A stretch of 55,030 nucleotides of DNA from the NCBI GenBank assembly GCA_023150095.1, contig JAKLLO010000016.1:1-55030 (forward strand), written 5' to 3'. Numbering within the stretch: the stretch's first letter is position 1; the number at the start of each line of letters is the position of its first letter. Made by a program: the position numbers and the translations under genes. This document shows, piece by piece, positions 36,527 to 47,278 of the stretch. The DNA comes from Zoogloea sp. Lineage in GTDB: Bacteria; Pseudomonadota; Gammaproteobacteria; Burkholderiales; Rhodocyclaceae. Under the pieces are notes generated by a model. The model was not told where the DNA came from and made no database searches. It saw nothing but the letters and a program-made list of their open reading frames with translations.

Positions 36527-38368
36527 TCAGCGCTGGATCTGCGTGACGTCGCGGACCGCGCCCGTGTCGGCGCTGGTGGTGAGCGCGGCGTAAGCCTGCA
36601 GCGCAGCCGACACCACGCGCTCGCGGCTCACCGGCTTCCAGCCGCGGGCGTCCTGGGCAGCCCGGCGGGCGGCCAGCACGTCGTCGGCCACGGCCAGATT
36701 GATGCGGCGGTTCGGGATGTCGATCTCGATCACGTCGCCCTCTTCCACCAGGCCGATGGCGCCGCCACAGGCGGCTTCCGGCGAAGCGTGGCCGATGGAC
36801 AGGCCGGAGGTGCCGCCCGAGAAGCGCCCGTCGGTGAGGAGCGCGCAGGATTTGCCCAGGCCTTTGGACTTCAGATAGCTGGTGGGGTAGAGCATTTCCT
36901 GCATGCCCGGGCCGCCCTTCGGGCCTTCGTAGCGGATCACCACCACGTCGCCGGCGACGATCTGGTCGGCGAGGATGCCGGCCACGGCGTCTTCCTGGCT
37001 CTCGAACACGCGGGCACGGCCGGTGAAGGTCCAGATGGATTCATCCACGCCGGCGGTCTTCACGATGCAGCCCTTCTCGGCGATGTTGCCGTACAGCACG
37101 GCGAGGCCGCCGTCCTGGCTGAAGGCGTGGGCCTTGTCGCGGATCACGCCGTGGCTGCGGTCGAGGTCGAGCTCGTTCCAGCGGCGATCCTGGCTGAACG
37201 CCACCTGCGTGGGCACGCCGCCCGGCGCGGCCTTGAAGAAGTTGAACACGCCGGCGTCGTGGGCCTTCATCACATCCCAGGTGGACAGCGCTTCGGCCAT
37301 GGTCTTGCTGTGGACGGTGGGCAGATCGGTGTGGAGCAGGCCGGCACGGGCCAGCTCGCCCAGGATGCCCATGATGCCGCCGGCGCGATGCACGTCCTCG
37401 ATGTGCACGTCGGCCACCGCCGGCGCCACCTTGCACAGGCAGGGCACCTTGCGGGAGATGCGGTCGATGTCCTTCATGGTGAAATCGACGCCGGCTTCCT
37501 TGGCCGCGGCCAGCAGGTGCAGCACGGTGTTGGTCGAGCCGCCCATCGCCACGTCGAGGCTGATGGCGTTTTCGAAGGCCTTGAAGGTGGCGATGGAGCG
37601 CGGCAGCACCGAGGCGTCGTCCTGCTCGTAGTAGCGGCGGGCCAGATCGACGATGCGGCGGCCGGCTTCCTTGAACAGGCGCTCGCGGTCGGCGTGGGTG
37701 GCGACCACCGTGCCGTTGCCGGGCAGCGACAGGCCCAGGGCTTCGGTCAGGCAGTTCATGGAGTTGGCGGTGAACATGCCGGAGCACGAGCCGCAGGTCG
37801 GGCAGGCGGAGCGCTCGACGGCGTCCACTTCCTCGTCGGAGCAGCTGCTGTCGGCGGCCTTGACCATCGCATCGACCAGATCGAGCGAGATCACCTTGGC
37901 TTCCCACTTCACCTTGCCGGCTTCCATCGGGCCACCGGAGACGAAGATCGCGGGGATGTTGAGGCGCATCGCGGCCATCAGCATACCCGGGGTGATCTTG
38001 TCGCAGTTGGAGATGCACACCAGCGCATCGGCGGTGTGGGCGTTGGCCATGTATTCGACGCTGTCGGCGATCAGATCGCGGGACGGCAGCGAGTACAGCA
38101 TGCCGCCGTGACCCATGGCGATGCCGTCGTCGATGGCGATGGTGTTGAATTCCTTGGCTACGCCGCCGGCGGCCTCGATCTCGCGCGCGACCAGCTGGCC
38201 CAGATCCTTCAGGTGCACATGGCCCGGCACGAACTGGGTGAAGCTGTTGACCACGGCGATGATCGGCTTTTCGAAATCGCCGTCCTTCATGCCGGTGGCG
38301 CGCCACAGGGCGCGGGCGCCGGCCATGTTGCGACCGGCGGTGGAGGTGCGGGAACGATACTGGGGCAT
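36527..38368 (-). CDS. ilvD: Dihydroxy-acid dehydratase
   Basis: IlvD, 613 residues, converts 2,3-dihydroxy-isovalerate and its homologue to the keto acids of valine, leucine and isoleucine synthesis. Fe-S and Mg-site motifs are present: [20 protein letters not shown] and [19 protein letters not shown], plus [20 protein letters not shown] and the C-terminal [20 protein letters not shown]. The ATG at 38368 ([15 protein letters not shown]) matches the family start and has GGAG 9 nt upstream. A TTG 7 codons earlier is less likely. It is monocistronic with its own terminator. Confidence 0.97.
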   Translation of the reverse strand: MPQYRSRTSTAGRNMAGARALWRATGMKDGDFEKPIIAVVNSFTQFVPGHVHLKDLGQLVAREIEAAGGVAKEFNTIAIDDGIAMGHGGMLYSLPSRDLIADSVEYMANAHTADALVCISNCDKITPGMLMAAMRLNIPAIFVSGGPMEAGKVKWEAKVISLDLVDAMVKAADSSCSDEEVDAVERSACPTCGSCSGMFTANSMNCLTEALGLSLPGNGTVVATHADRERLFKEAGRRIVDLARRYYEQDDASVLPRSIATFKAFENAISLDVAMGGSTNTVLHLLAAAKEAGVDFTMKDIDRISRKVPCLCKVAPAVADVHIEDVHRAGGIMGILGELARAGLLHTDLPTVHSKTMAEALSTWDVMKAHDAGVFNFFKAAPGGVPTQVAFSQDRRWNELDLDRSHGVIRDKAHAFSQDGGLAVLYGNIAEKGCIVKTAGVDESIWTFTGRARVFESQEDAVAGILADQIVAGDVVVIRYEGPKGGPGMQEMLYPTSYLKSKGLGKSCALLTDGRFSGGTSGLSIGHASPEAACGGAIGLVEEGDVIEIDIPNRRINLAVADDVLAARRAAQDARGWKPVSRERVVSAALQAYAALTTSADTGAVRDVTQIQR

Positions 38369-38453
38369 CTCGGGAAACTCCGTCTTCAACTGATGGGGTG
38401 CTACTAATCTTCCATTCTAGCGCGTTGAGCCGGTTCCGCCGCCCTGCGTTGCA

Positions 38454-39581
38454 TCAATAACGTGCAGCCTCTGCGCCGGCTGCCGGCAGGCCGCCGCTGC
38501 GGGACATCATCTGGATCACCCACAGCAGGATCAGCGACACCGGACTGGCGAAGTAGCGTTCGGTATAGATCGGCAGCAGCAGCAGGTGCGCCACCACGAA
38601 GGCCGCCGGCACCAGCAGGAGCAGGTACAGCGCGGCTTGGTCGGCCTGGCGCTCCGCCGCGCCCTTCAGCAATCCGGATAGCGCCTTGCGGTGGATGATC
38701 GCCAGGCAGGCCGCGACGAAATAGATCACCACGTGGGGGCTGCGGGCGACGGTCTTGAGCATCCGCCCGTAGGCCGCCAGGTAGTCGGCGGGGTTGGTGG
38801 AGACGACCAGCTTGGCCGGATAGGGATCGAGGCCGATCAGCGTGAAGTGGAACACCGTGAGGTAGCTGTAGCCGCCGTTCAGCTTGTTGTTGAGCACGTA
38901 AGCGGCCACCGCGGCCACCAGCCCGCCCACCGCGACGAGGCGACGCCCCTGGAGGAACAGCACTCCCATCAGCAGCGCCGAGAACAGCACGAAATCGGTT
39001 CGCACCAGCGGCAGTGCCACCGCAAACAGGCAGGCCCACGGGCTACGCCGCAGCGCCAGCCAGGTGGCCGCAAGGGAGAAGGCGCAGGCCATCGCGTCGG
39101 GCGTGGAAAGCTGGGCGAGCTCGCCATAGTTGGCGAGGAACACCACGCCCGGCACCACCCACGGCGACACCCCTGCCCGCATTGCGATCAGCCCCAGCAG
39201 CAACACCGACACCGCCTGGAAGAAGGCCGAGATGAGATAGGAGGAGCGGGCGTAATCCACCCCCGCCTTGTGGGCGAGTTCCATCAGCCACACATAGCCC
39301 TGACGGATCGTGTAGAAGGGCAGCTGCTGCTCGAGCGACACGGGGTCGCTGCGCACTGTAGCGCCGTAGGGGCCATTGAGCAGCGCCGACAGGCGGGCGG
39401 GGCCGATCTCGGCGCTCACCTCGGCGTAGGTGCGCTGCGCCAGCGCCTCGCCCCGCAGCCCCTGCTTGTAGTGGGCGGTCGCCACGTAGCCGATGATGTC
39501 GAAGTTATAGGCCGGCCGCAGGGCACCCACCAGAAAGACAGCAATTGCCGTCGCGAGCACGACCAGGTAGCGCAGTTGCAT
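38454..39581 (-). CDS. Polytopic membrane protein, unknown function
   Basis: A 375-residue integral membrane protein; the ATG at 39581 follows AAGGGA. An N-terminal helix (LRYLVVLATAIAVFLVGALR) is followed by a soluble segment with NFDIIGYVATAHY and a conserved-looking TYAEVSAEIG. About seven further hydrophobic helices follow. The large extracytoplasmic loop after TM1 and the following helix array recall glycosyltransferase-C/PMT-type membrane proteins, but no catalytic motif is visible, so no function is assigned. It is transcribed away from the heme-MCP and ends 85 bp before the ilvD start. Confidence 0.7.
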   Translation of the reverse strand: MQLRYLVVLATAIAVFLVGALRPAYNFDIIGYVATAHYKQGLRGEALAQRTYAEVSAEIGPARLSALLNGPYGATVRSDPVSLEQQLPFYTIRQGYVWLMELAHKAGVDYARSSYLISAFFQAVSVLLLGLIAMRAGVSPWVVPGVVFLANYGELAQLSTPDAMACAFSLAATWLALRRSPWACLFAVALPLVRTDFVLFSALLMGVLFLQGRRLVAVGGLVAAVAAYVLNNKLNGGYSYLTVFHFTLIGLDPYPAKLVVSTNPADYLAAYGRMLKTVARSPHVVIYFVAACLAIIHRKALSGLLKGAAERQADQAALYLLLLVPAAFVVAHLLLLPIYTERYFASPVSLILLWVIQMMSRSGGLPAAGAEAARY

Positions 39582-39741
39582 GGGTTCCCTTGAATCAGGT
39601 TCTGACGACCATCGCCGCGTGAAGCCGGAGGTCGTGCATCCAAACCTCCGATTGTGGCTAATTGTCACGCCCGCGCAAGCATGTCGGCCACCTGCGGCGT
39701 GACGTTTTCCCGCTCACCGCGCATTTGTCATTCCCCGATGA

Positions 39742-39767
39742 AAAAGGCCGGGAAGCCCCGGCCTTTT
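39742..39767 (-). terminator. Terminator of the heme-c chemoreceptor gene
   Basis: The stem AAAAGGCCGGG / CCCGGCCTTTT with a 4-nt loop lies 25 bp past the stop at 39792. It ends in a T-run on the minus strand. Confidence 0.85.
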
Positions 39768-39791
39768 GAATGACTCCGGTCTGGAGACGGA

Positions 39792-41414
39792 TCACACCCG
39801 GAAGCGGGACACCGTCTGCTGGAGCTGACTGGCCAGCGTTTCCATGTCGCGAGCTGCGCGAGCCGTGGATTCCACGGCGGAGTCGTTCTCGCGAGCCGTC
39901 TCGGTGATGGCGCCGATACTCTCGACGACAGCCTCGCTGGCCCGGCGCTGGTTCTCGGTGGCAACGGCAATCTCGTCGAGCCCGCGCCCGACGGCCACCA
40001 CGGATTCGTTCGCCGATTCGATGGCCGCGGAGACGGTGCCGACCGCTTCCCGGCTCGACGCCAGGTGATCGAGCCCGGCGTGGATGGCGTCGCGCACCGC
40101 CACCGACTGGCGTGAAATCTGTGATGTGACCGCGTCGATCTCGCCCGCAGAACGGGCGGATTTTTCGGCCAGTTTTCGCACCTCGTCGGCCACCACGGCA
40201 AAGCCGCGGCCCTGCTCACCGGCGCGGGCGGCCTCGATGGCCGCATTGAGCGCGAGCAGGTTGGTCTGATCCGCAATCTCCCGCACCTCGCGGGTCATGG
40301 TGGTGATGACCGAGGTCGACTGAACGAACTGCTCCACCGAATCGGCCATCTGACGTACCGCGCCTTCGGCGTGACTGACCTCGGCAACGAGGGAATCGAG
40401 CGTCTTGCTGCCCTCCCCGGCCCTGCGCAGGCTCTCCTGGGAGCGCACATGAACCTGCTCCGCACTGCTGGTCACATCCGAAATGTTGGAGGTCATCCGG
40501 GCCACGGCCTCACTCGCCTGATCGGACAACCCGTGCTGCCGGCGCGAGCCCTCCGTCACCAGCGCCGCCCCTGCTGCCAGCTGGTGGGACGAGCCGATCA
40601 CCCGACCGGCGGCCTCGCTGACCTGACGGACAAGCTGGGCGATGGTGGCGAGCATCTCGTTGAAGGTCGTCGCAGTCTGGCCGATCTCATCCTTGCCGGC
40701 CACGTCGAGGCGGCGGGTCAGGTCACCTTCGCCCTTGGCGATCTCGGCGAGGCTGCGGTTCATCTCGTTGAGGGGCATCACCACCACGCGATGTACGAAG
40801 AAGCCCACGAACGCGATCAGCGGCAGGCTGATCAGTGCCGCGGCAACGATGCGCTGCCACATGAAACGCTCGACGGCCGCGTCCACCTTCTCGAGGGACA
40901 CCTTCATGCTGACAAGGCCCAGCACGGTGCCAGCCGGCACCTGATGGCAGGAGATGCAGTTCTTGCCCAGATAGTTCTCGGACGCGAGGGCCGGCTTGAC
41001 GACCCGCAGGTACTCGCCGACCTGGGCGTCGCGCTCCACCTGCACGACCTCCTTGCGGGTCGTCATGGCAGACTGCTCGTCCGCGTCGAGTGCGGGCTGG
41101 GTGCGGTTGCCGGCGCCGAACTGGCGGGTGACCGCATCGCCACGAATCACCTGCAGCTCCCGGATCACGCTGAGCTGCTTGATCTGATCGAGGAAAACCT
41201 CGCGCTGACCGACCGTGCCGGTGATCATCATCCCGGTGAGCCCGGCCATCGTCATCTCATGGATCGAGTTGGCGAAATCCTGCGCCTGATCGATGGCGGT
41301 TTCCCGATTGACCTTGGTTTCCCACGCGATCATGCCGCCCCAGGCGATGACCAGCATGAGCCAGATGGCTCCGGTCAGCCGCAACCAGATTGGCGTATCC
41401 GACAACTTGCGCAT
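39792..41414 (-). CDS. Chemoreceptor with periplasmic c-type heme motif
   Basis: A 540-residue methyl-accepting chemotaxis protein. TM1 is about 11-31 and TM2 about 187-209. The periplasmic domain (about 32-186) carries a single CxxCH heme-attachment motif, NCISCHQVP (C153, C156, H157). After TM2 come HAMP (about 210-265) and the signalling domain with the conserved hairpin ([38 protein letters not shown]). Periplasmic heme-c receptors are known to sense redox state, oxygen or other gases. The ATG at 41414 is single and unambiguous. It has its own terminator and no che genes nearby. A role in energy taxis is an inference from the heme motif. Confidence 0.92.
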   Translation of the reverse strand: MRKLSDTPIWLRLTGAIWLMLVIAWGGMIAWETKVNRETAIDQAQDFANSIHEMTMAGLTGMMITGTVGQREVFLDQIKQLSVIRELQVIRGDAVTRQFGAGNRTQPALDADEQSAMTTRKEVVQVERDAQVGEYLRVVKPALASENYLGKNCISCHQVPAGTVLGLVSMKVSLEKVDAAVERFMWQRIVAAALISLPLIAFVGFFVHRVVVMPLNEMNRSLAEIAKGEGDLTRRLDVAGKDEIGQTATTFNEMLATIAQLVRQVSEAAGRVIGSSHQLAAGAALVTEGSRRQHGLSDQASEAVARMTSNISDVTSSAEQVHVRSQESLRRAGEGSKTLDSLVAEVSHAEGAVRQMADSVEQFVQSTSVITTMTREVREIADQTNLLALNAAIEAARAGEQGRGFAVVADEVRKLAEKSARSAGEIDAVTSQISRQSVAVRDAIHAGLDHLASSREAVGTVSAAIESANESVVAVGRGLDEIAVATENQRRASEAVVESIGAITETARENDSAVESTARAARDMETLASQLQQTVSRFRV

Positions 41415-41530
41415 TTACATGTCCCCTTCGGTGGACGAGCGCAGCAGGCACTCACCCCTTTGATGGGCGGGTCTACGGCCAGCGGTCGTCAAGCTTTACG
41501 CCGGAACACAATAATTAGCGACTTGCGTGC

Positions 41531-42130
41531 CTAACGGGCGGCTTTGGGTGCAGCGGGGCGGGTGTTGAGGCGCTGGGTCGCGGCGTTCCAGTCGGCCTTG
41601 GCCATCAGCGGCCAGGCGAGGAGTGCGCGATCGAGGGATTCGCCGATGAGTTCGGACTCCTCGCGCCGGGGCGGCTTGAGGACGAAGTTGACCACTTCGT
41701 TGCGGTCGCCCGGATGGCCGATGCCAACCCGCAGGCGCCAGAAATCCTGGGTGCCCAGATGGGCGGTGATGTCCTTGAGGCCGTTGTGGCCACCGAGTCC
41801 GCCGCCGAACTTGAGGCGCAGCTGGCCCGGCGGGATGTCGAGCTCGTCGTGGACGACGAGAATCTCGGCCGGATTGATCCGGTAGAAACGGGCAAGCGCG
41901 GCCACCGACTGGCCGGACCGGTTCATGAAGGTCTGGGGCATCAGCAGCCACACGCCGTCGGTACGGGCGTTGGCGGCGAGGCCGTGGAAGCGCGCTTCCT
42001 TGCTGAATGAGACGCCCAGCTCGCGGGCCAGGCGCTCACAAAACCAAAACCCGGCGTTATGCCGGGTTTCAGCGTACTCCGCACCGGGGTTGCCAAGGCC
42101 GACGATGAGCTTCGGTGCAAGCTGGCTCAT
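41531..42130 (-). CDS. pth: Peptidyl-tRNA hydrolase
   Basis: Pth, 199 residues, recycles peptidyl-tRNA released from stalled ribosomes. Catalytic His is in [20 protein letters not shown] opens the protein and [10 protein letters not shown] and [10 protein letters not shown] follow as in the family. It follows rplY by 32 bp, the common rplY-pth order. The C-terminus (RPAAPKAAR) is slightly extended. Confidence 0.97.
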   Translation of the reverse strand: MSQLAPKLIVGLGNPGAEYAETRHNAGFWFCERLARELGVSFSKEARFHGLAANARTDGVWLLMPQTFMNRSGQSVAALARFYRINPAEILVVHDELDIPPGQLRLKFGGGLGGHNGLKDITAHLGTQDFWRLRVGIGHPGDRNEVVNFVLKPPRREESELIGESLDRALLAWPLMAKADWNAATQRLNTRPAAPKAAR

Positions 42131-42162
42131 GGCGTCAGTGGCCCTGCAACCCCGAGGGTCGA

Positions 42163-42759
42163 TCAGGCAGCCGGGGTTTCCTCGGCGGCTTCGTCGCCAC
42201 CGCGGATCGCCAGGATGGTGGCCACGACCGGGTCTTCACCGTGGGTCAGGGCCTTCACGCCCTTCGGCAGGGTCAGGGCGGAAACGTGGATGGAGGAGCC
42301 GGTCTTCAGGTCCTTCAGGTCCACTTCGATGAACTCGGGCAGGTCGCCCGGCAGGCACTCGAGGTCGAGTTCGGTCAGCGGGTGGGAAACCATGCCGCCT
42401 TCGAGCTTGACGCCCGGAGCGATGTCGGCGTTGATGAAGTGCAGGGGCACCTTCACGTGGATCTTGTGGGTGGCGTCAACGCGCTGGAAATCCAGGTGCA
42501 GGACTTGCTGCTTGTACGGGTGCCACTGGGTGTCCTTGAGGATCACGGACTGGTTGGCGCCATCCAGCACCATGGTCAGCACGGAGGCGTGGAAGGCCTC
42601 GTTGCGCAGGGCGTGGAAGATCTCGTTGTGGTCGACTTCGATCTGGGCGGGGGCGCCGGAACCGTAGACGATGCCGGGAACACTGCCAGCGCGACGCAGG
42701 CGGCGGCTCGCACTCGTGCCCTGCAGAACGCGCGTCGTGGCGTTGAATTGAATGGTCAT
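42163..42759 (-). CDS. rplY: 50S ribosomal protein L25/general stress protein Ctc
   Basis: A 198-residue long-form L25: an N-terminal 5S rRNA-binding domain ([36 protein letters not shown]) plus a C-terminal CTC beta domain (GKGV-like [20 protein letters not shown]). The ATG at 42759 has GGAG 8 nt upstream; a GTG two codons earlier sits too close to that site. It lies after the prs terminator, so it may have its own promoter. Confidence 0.96.
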   Translation of the reverse strand: MTIQFNATTRVLQGTSASRRLRRAGSVPGIVYGSGAPAQIEVDHNEIFHALRNEAFHASVLTMVLDGANQSVILKDTQWHPYKQQVLHLDFQRVDATHKIHVKVPLHFINADIAPGVKLEGGMVSHPLTELDLECLPGDLPEFIEVDLKDLKTGSSIHVSALTLPKGVKALTHGEDPVVATILAIRGGDEAAEETPAA

Positions 42760-42808
42760 GTTCACTACTCCAGTTGATGGGCCCGTCCGCGACCAGGCGG
42801 GCTGAAAA

Positions 42809-42836
42809 AAGCCGGCGGGTTTGCACCCACCGGCTT
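42809..42836 (-). terminator. Terminator of prs
   Basis: A GC-rich stem AAGCCGG(T/C)GGGT/ACCC(G/A)CCGGCTT with a 4-nt loop is followed on the minus strand by six T. It lies just after the prs stop. Confidence 0.88.
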
Positions 42837-42849
42837 GAAAACAGGTCTA

Positions 42850-43800
42850 TTACTCGTTGAAGAGAGAGCTGACGGACTCTTCGTTGCTGATCCGCAGGAT
42901 GGTGTCGGCGAGGAGCTCGGCGATCGACACGAAGCGGATCCGCTTGCAGGCCTTGGCTTCATCGGACAGCGGAATCGTGTCCGTCACCACCAGTTCGTCC
43001 AGATCGGACTCATTGATGCGGCTGATCGCCGGGCCGGACAGCACGGCATGGGTACAGTAGGCCATCACGCGCTTGGCGCCGTTTTCCTTGAGCGCCTGGG
43101 CGGCCTTGCACAGGGTGCCGGCGGTGTCGACGATGTCGTCCATGATCACGCAGGTACGGCCTTCGACCTCACCGATGATGTTCATCACTTCGGACACATT
43201 GGCCTTGGGACGACGCTTGTCGATGATGGCCAGATCGCACTCGAGGCGCTTGGCGAAGGCACGGGCCCGGACCACGCCGCCGACGTCCGGCGACACGACC
43301 ATCAGGTCTTCGTACTTCTGCTTTTCCAGGTCATCGAGCAGCACGGGGGCCGCGTAGATGTTGTCCACCGGAATATCGAAGAAGCCCTGGATCTGGTCGG
43401 CGTGGAGATCGACGGTGAGGACACGCTGCACGCCGGCGGCCTGGAGCATGTTGGCCACCACCTTGGCGGTGATGGGCACACGGGCCGAACGGGGACGACG
43501 ATCCTGACGAGCGTAGCCGAAATAGGGAATCGCTGCAGTGATGCGGCCAGCGGAGGCCCGCTTCAGCGCATCCACCATGATCAGCAATTCCATGATGTTG
43601 TCGTTGGTGGGAACGCAGGTCGGCTGCAGGACGAAGACATCCTTGCCACGCACGTTCTCGAGAAGTTCGACATTGACTTCGCCGTCCGAGAAACGACCAA
43701 CGGTGGCCGAACCCAGAGACTTCCCAAGACGACGCACCACATCTGCGGCCAGTTTGGGATTGGCGTTGCCGGTGAAAACCATCAGGCTGCCCGAAGCCAT
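42850..43800 (-). CDS. prs: Ribose-phosphate pyrophosphokinase
   Basis: Prs, 316 residues, makes PRPP from ribose-5-phosphate and ATP. Present are the ATP-loop region [14 protein letters not shown], the PRPP signature [20 protein letters not shown], and the PRPP-binding loop [17 protein letters not shown]. The ATG at 43800 ([15 protein letters not shown]) has GAGG 5 nt upstream. It lies downstream of ispE and tRNA-Gln, a conserved beta/gammaproteobacterial order. Confidence 0.97.
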   Translation of the reverse strand: MASGSLMVFTGNANPKLAADVVRRLGKSLGSATVGRFSDGEVNVELLENVRGKDVFVLQPTCVPTNDNIMELLIMVDALKRASAGRITAAIPYFGYARQDRRPRSARVPITAKVVANMLQAAGVQRVLTVDLHADQIQGFFDIPVDNIYAAPVLLDDLEKQKYEDLMVVSPDVGGVVRARAFAKRLECDLAIIDKRRPKANVSEVMNIIGEVEGRTCVIMDDIVDTAGTLCKAAQALKENGAKRVMAYCTHAVLSGPAISRINESDLDELVVTDTIPLSDEAKACKRIRFVSIAELLADTILRISNEESVSSLFNE

Positions 43801-43843
43801 GATCACCTCTCGTTACAACGAATTAGAACAGCTTAAAACAAAA

Positions 43844-43866
43844 CGGGCAGGTTTTTGGCCTGCCCG
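43844..43866 (-). terminator. Stem-loop between tRNA-Gln and prs
   Basis: CGGGCAGG and CCTGCCCG pair around a 7-nt loop, followed on the minus strand by TTTTGTTTT. It could end the tRNA transcript or attenuate transcription into prs. Confidence 0.7.
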
Positions 43867-43873
43867 CTGAATT

Positions 43874-43950
43874 TGGCTGGGGAAGAAGGATTCGAACCTT
43901 CGAATGCCGGAATCAAAATCCGGTGCCTTGACCAACTTGGCGACTCCCCA
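43874..43950 (-). tRNA. tRNA-Gln (anticodon TTG)
   Basis: A 77-nt minus-strand tRNA with acceptor TGGGGAG and encoded CCA. The anticodon loop TTTTGAT is flanked by CCGGA/TCCGG, giving anticodon TTG. It lies between ispE (19 bp) and prs. Confidence 0.95.
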
Positions 43951-43969
43951 AAAAATCGTTTTCACCACC

Positions 43970-44833
43970 TCACACAAGCCAGCCTTGCAGTGGATGCCTG
44001 TCGAGCCCTGCGGCTACCCAGACCTTCCAGCCCTGCGGGGCTGCTGCGGCAACCTGACTTGCTTCCTCCTCCGAATCGAAGGGGGCGAAGATACAGGCCC
44101 CTGAACCGCTCATTCTTGCTGCCCCATGCTGCGACAACCAGACCAGCGCTTCAGCCACTTCGGGAAACCGTTTGCAGACTGTTGCCTGCATGTCGTTCCG
44201 CGTTGTGTGTGTTGCGAAGGCGCGCATTATTATGGGTTCGGTGTTCCGCGTCAACTCTTCTGCAGAAAAAATTTCGGCAGTGGGCACGGCAACCTTCGGC
44301 GCCACCATCACATACCAGGCCGGAGCCACCCTCAAGGCCTGGAGCGCTTCTCCGACGCCTTCGGCAAAAGCGGTCTGACCAAACACGAAGAAAGGCACAT
44401 CGGCCCCCAGGCGCAAACCGATCTCCTGGAGGCGTTTTCCGGGCAGATTGCAGCCCCACATGCGGTTGAGGGCAATCAGTACGGTGGCCGCATCCGAACT
44501 CCCGCCTCCCAGCCCACCGCCCATGGGAATGCGCTTGTATACGCCGATATCCACCCCCTGCGTTGCGCCCGTTGCCTCCTGCAGGGCCCGCGCTGCGCGC
44601 ACCACCAGGTCGGCCTCGGGCGGAACCCCCGGCACATCGGTGGTGCGCAGGATGCGGCCATCGCTGCGCAGCGAGAGGTGGATCTCGTCCCCCCAATCGA
44701 GGAGGCGAAAGGCTGTTTGCAGCAGATGGTAACCATCCGGGCGGCGGCCGACGATGTGCAGAAAGAGGTTGATCTTGGCGGGCGCCGGCAGGCGCACGTC
44801 CGTGGCCACAGGGTCGAAGGGAATGGCGTGCAT
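43970..44833 (-). CDS. ispE: 4-diphosphocytidyl-2-C-methyl-D-erythritol kinase
   Basis: IspE, 287 residues, a GHMP kinase of the MEP isoprenoid pathway. Motifs: PAKINLFLHIVGRRPDGYH with the catalytic Lys/Asp region, the ATP loop RIPMGGGLGGGSSDAATVL, and the C-terminal ARMSGSGACIFAPF. It starts 1 bp after the lolB stop, so lolB-ispE are coupled. Confidence 0.97.
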   Translation of the reverse strand: MHAIPFDPVATDVRLPAPAKINLFLHIVGRRPDGYHLLQTAFRLLDWGDEIHLSLRSDGRILRTTDVPGVPPEADLVVRAARALQEATGATQGVDIGVYKRIPMGGGLGGGSSDAATVLIALNRMWGCNLPGKRLQEIGLRLGADVPFFVFGQTAFAEGVGEALQALRVAPAWYVMVAPKVAVPTAEIFSAEELTRNTEPIIMRAFATHTTRNDMQATVCKRFPEVAEALVWLSQHGAARMSGSGACIFAPFDSEEEASQVAAAAPQGWKVWVAAGLDRHPLQGWLV

Positions 44834-44834
44834 G

Positions 44835-45395
44835 TCAGGGGTTCCAGCTGTCGACGATCAGGCGCAGGCGGGTATCGCCCCGATGAACGTCGAGCTTGCG
44901 GGGGAGGTCGTCGGGCGCCTCTCCGGTGTATTCGGTGTAATCGATGGTCCAACCGCGATCAATGACCTGGCGCGGACGCCCGAGGGCGTCGAGCTGGCGC
45001 ACCTCTGCGCCCTCGCGCACCCGCGCGGTGACCCAGCGGGGCAGTTCGGCGAAGGGGGCGCTGATGCCGAGCACACGCTCCGCAAGCTCGGCCGCCGTAT
45101 CCGCTTCGACCCGACTACCGTCGGACAGGGTCATGCGTGCCCTGCCGGCCTGGCTTTCTATGCTCGCCAGCCCCTGGCCCAGGGGCCCCGTGAAAAACCA
45201 GACATCCTGCTCGATTGCGTGCTGCCAATCGACACCCACCACGGCGCTGCGCTCGCCGTCGCGCACCTGCAGACGTCCTTCGAGCTGAAACCGGGGCATT
45301 TCGGCCAGGCTCCGCAAGGCGGCACGGGGCGGAGCGTCCTGGGTCGTGGCACAAGCGGCCAGACCCAGCACGCAAATCAGGGCAAGCGCTCTCAA
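44835..45395 (-). CDS. lolB: Outer-membrane lipoprotein insertion factor LolB
   Basis: LolB, 186 residues, the outer-membrane receptor that takes lipoproteins from LolA. The lipobox LGLAAC places the acylated Cys at residue 15. The body shows FQLEGRLQVRDGERSAVVGV, WQHAIEQDVWFFTGPLGQG and GWTIDYTEYTG, as in LolB. The start is TTG 45395, overlapping the TPR gene stop (TTGA); no in-frame ATG precedes the signal sequence. Confidence 0.92.
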   Translation of the reverse strand: MRALALICVLGLAACATTQDAPPRAALRSLAEMPRFQLEGRLQVRDGERSAVVGVDWQHAIEQDVWFFTGPLGQGLASIESQAGRARMTLSDGSRVEADTAAELAERVLGISAPFAELPRWVTARVREGAEVRQLDALGRPRQVIDRGWTIDYTEYTGEAPDDLPRKLDVHRGDTRLRLIVDSWNP

Positions 45396-47119
45396 GGCTT
45401 GAACTTCTTGATGACGTCGGCCAGCACCGTGTTGTCGGGATTTGCCTTGGCGGCATCCTTCCAGGTACGGGCGGCCTCGTCACGCCGCCCCATCATCCAC
45501 AACACTTCCCCCAGGTGTGCGGCGATCTCCGGATCGGCCCGCAACTCAAAGGCCCGCTGGAGCTGGGCAAGGGCGCCGTTCAGGTCTCCACGCCGATACA
45601 GGGCCCACCCCAGGCTATCCAGGATGAAAGCATCGTTCGGAGCGATCTCGAGGCCTTTGCGGATCAGGCCCTCGGCTTCATCGAGCCGCAGGTTGCGATC
45701 CACCAGGGAATAACCCAGCGCGTTGTAGGCGTGGGCATGATCGGGCTTGAGGGCAATCAGCTTGCGCAGCCGCCCTTCCATCACCTCGGGACGGCCAATG
45801 CGCTCGGCCATCAAGGCAGACTCGTAGAGAAGCTCGGCACTTTCCGGATCACCCCGCAAGGCCTCGTCCAGAACATTGAAGGCGTCTTCGTTACGCCCTG
45901 CATCGCGGGCAATCTGCGCCTCGGCCAGAACGAACTGTTGACGCTCGGCCGGCGCCGCGTCACGGGCCAGGGTTTGCAGATACTGCCGGGCCTCGGCGGT
46001 CTGCCCACGGTTCACCATGATCTGGGCCACCCGCGCCTGGGCCGCAACATAACGACTACCGGGGGTTACGGATTTGTACCAGCCGATCGCTTCGTCGTAA
46101 CGCTTTGCCTCCTCCGCAATCTGTCCGAGATAACTGCGGATGCTGTCTTCTTCGGCAAAACCCAGATCGAGCAGGCGGCGGAAATGCGCCTCCGCTCCGG
46201 CGCCATCCCCCAGCTGCATGGCGAGCAGGCCCGCTGCATGAATGGCGTCCTTGTCGTCGGGCTGACGCGTGAGGATCTGCTCGAACTGCGCCCTGGCCGG
46301 CGCAAACTGCTTGCCCGCCACCAGGAACCGGGCCAGGGTGATGCGGGACTCGCGCGCATCCGGATGCTTTTCCAGGTAGGCCTGCAAGGTCCGCATGCCA
46401 GAGCCTGGGGAAGCCTCATGCTCGAACTGGGCCTTGAGGACCACCGCCTGCTCCCAGTCGGGGCGCAGGCGTAGGGCTCCATCCAGATCCTCCGACGCGG
46501 CGGCCCCGTCGCCCGCCACGAAAGCCGCATTGGCGCGGGCGAACCAGGCCTCCGGGTAATTGAGGTAAGGCTCGGTCAGCTCGGTAACGAGGCGCCGGAT
46601 GAGAGGCTTGTCGGGAATGCGTGCCAGCCCCCGGTTGAGCCCCAGCAGCGCCGGACCGATGGCATCACCCTGACGCGTCAGCGCCTCGGCAAGATGGGCG
46701 CGCAAGTCGTCGATGCGGGCCGTGCTGGCCAGGGTTCCGGAGGTGAGCTGCTGTGCCTGGACCGAGCCGGGCTCGATCTCGAGCCACAGCCGCGCGGCCT
46801 CGCTGGACAGATCCGACTCGCGGGAGAACAGCGCCATCTCGGCGGCGCGCCGGGCAATCCGCCCATCCCGCGTACGACGTGCCAGATCCAGGTAGGAGCG
46901 AGCGGCCATCGCAGTCTGCCCACGGGCCGCAGCCACCTCGGCAAGCATCATCTGGTGCAGGATCTGCGGTGTCAGCTCCTGGGCGGGATAGGCCTCCTTC
47001 GCCGCGTCGTTTCCGGGCGCATCCTGCTGGGCATGGGCTGCCCCGGCGAACAGGCCGGCCGAGACGAGCAGGGTGACCAGCAATCCGGCCGCTTGAACAA
47101 GGCGAAAGGTAGGCTTCAT
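45392..47119 (-). CDS. Exported TPR-repeat protein
   Basis: A 575-residue protein with a signal peptide (about 1-31, ending AGAAHAQQ). At least eight tetratricopeptide repeats run to the C-terminus, for example YLEKHPDARESRITLARFLV, HAAGLLAMQLGDGAGAEAHF, YNALGYSLVDRNLRLDEAEG and LDSLGWALYRRGDLNGALAQ. The position directly before lolB-ispE is common in betaproteobacteria, and such proteins are assumed to be periplasmic scaffolds, but a precise role is not known to me. The ATG at 47119 is unambiguous. The 159 bp to divergent mutM should hold both promoters. Confidence 0.88.
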   Translation of the reverse strand: MKPTFRLVQAAGLLVTLLVSAGLFAGAAHAQQDAPGNDAAKEAYPAQELTPQILHQMMLAEVAAARGQTAMAARSYLDLARRTRDGRIARRAAEMALFSRESDLSSEAARLWLEIEPGSVQAQQLTSGTLASTARIDDLRAHLAEALTRQGDAIGPALLGLNRGLARIPDKPLIRRLVTELTEPYLNYPEAWFARANAAFVAGDGAAASEDLDGALRLRPDWEQAVVLKAQFEHEASPGSGMRTLQAYLEKHPDARESRITLARFLVAGKQFAPARAQFEQILTRQPDDKDAIHAAGLLAMQLGDGAGAEAHFRRLLDLGFAEEDSIRSYLGQIAEEAKRYDEAIGWYKSVTPGSRYVAAQARVAQIMVNRGQTAEARQYLQTLARDAAPAERQQFVLAEAQIARDAGRNEDAFNVLDEALRGDPESAELLYESALMAERIGRPEVMEGRLRKLIALKPDHAHAYNALGYSLVDRNLRLDEAEGLIRKGLEIAPNDAFILDSLGWALYRRGDLNGALAQLQRAFELRADPEIAAHLGEVLWMMGRRDEAARTWKDAAKANPDNTVLADVIKKFKP

Positions 47120-47278
47120 GGATGTCTCTGAAAGGCGTTCGGGGTTCGGTCGGCCGCCGTCCCGAAAAGCGCGCAGCGGCGCGACATGGTCTTTGATCGC
47201 ACAGCTACAATAGGGTTCGCCGGATGTTAGGCGGTTTCCCCAAGCCCAGCAAGCGAGCCCCTCCGCCCCGTTTTCCCC

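Noticed and set aside
47120-47278. sigma70 promoter for mutM (TACAAT near 47207)
   Set aside because: The -10-like box has no acceptable -35 at 16-18 nt; too weak to annotate.
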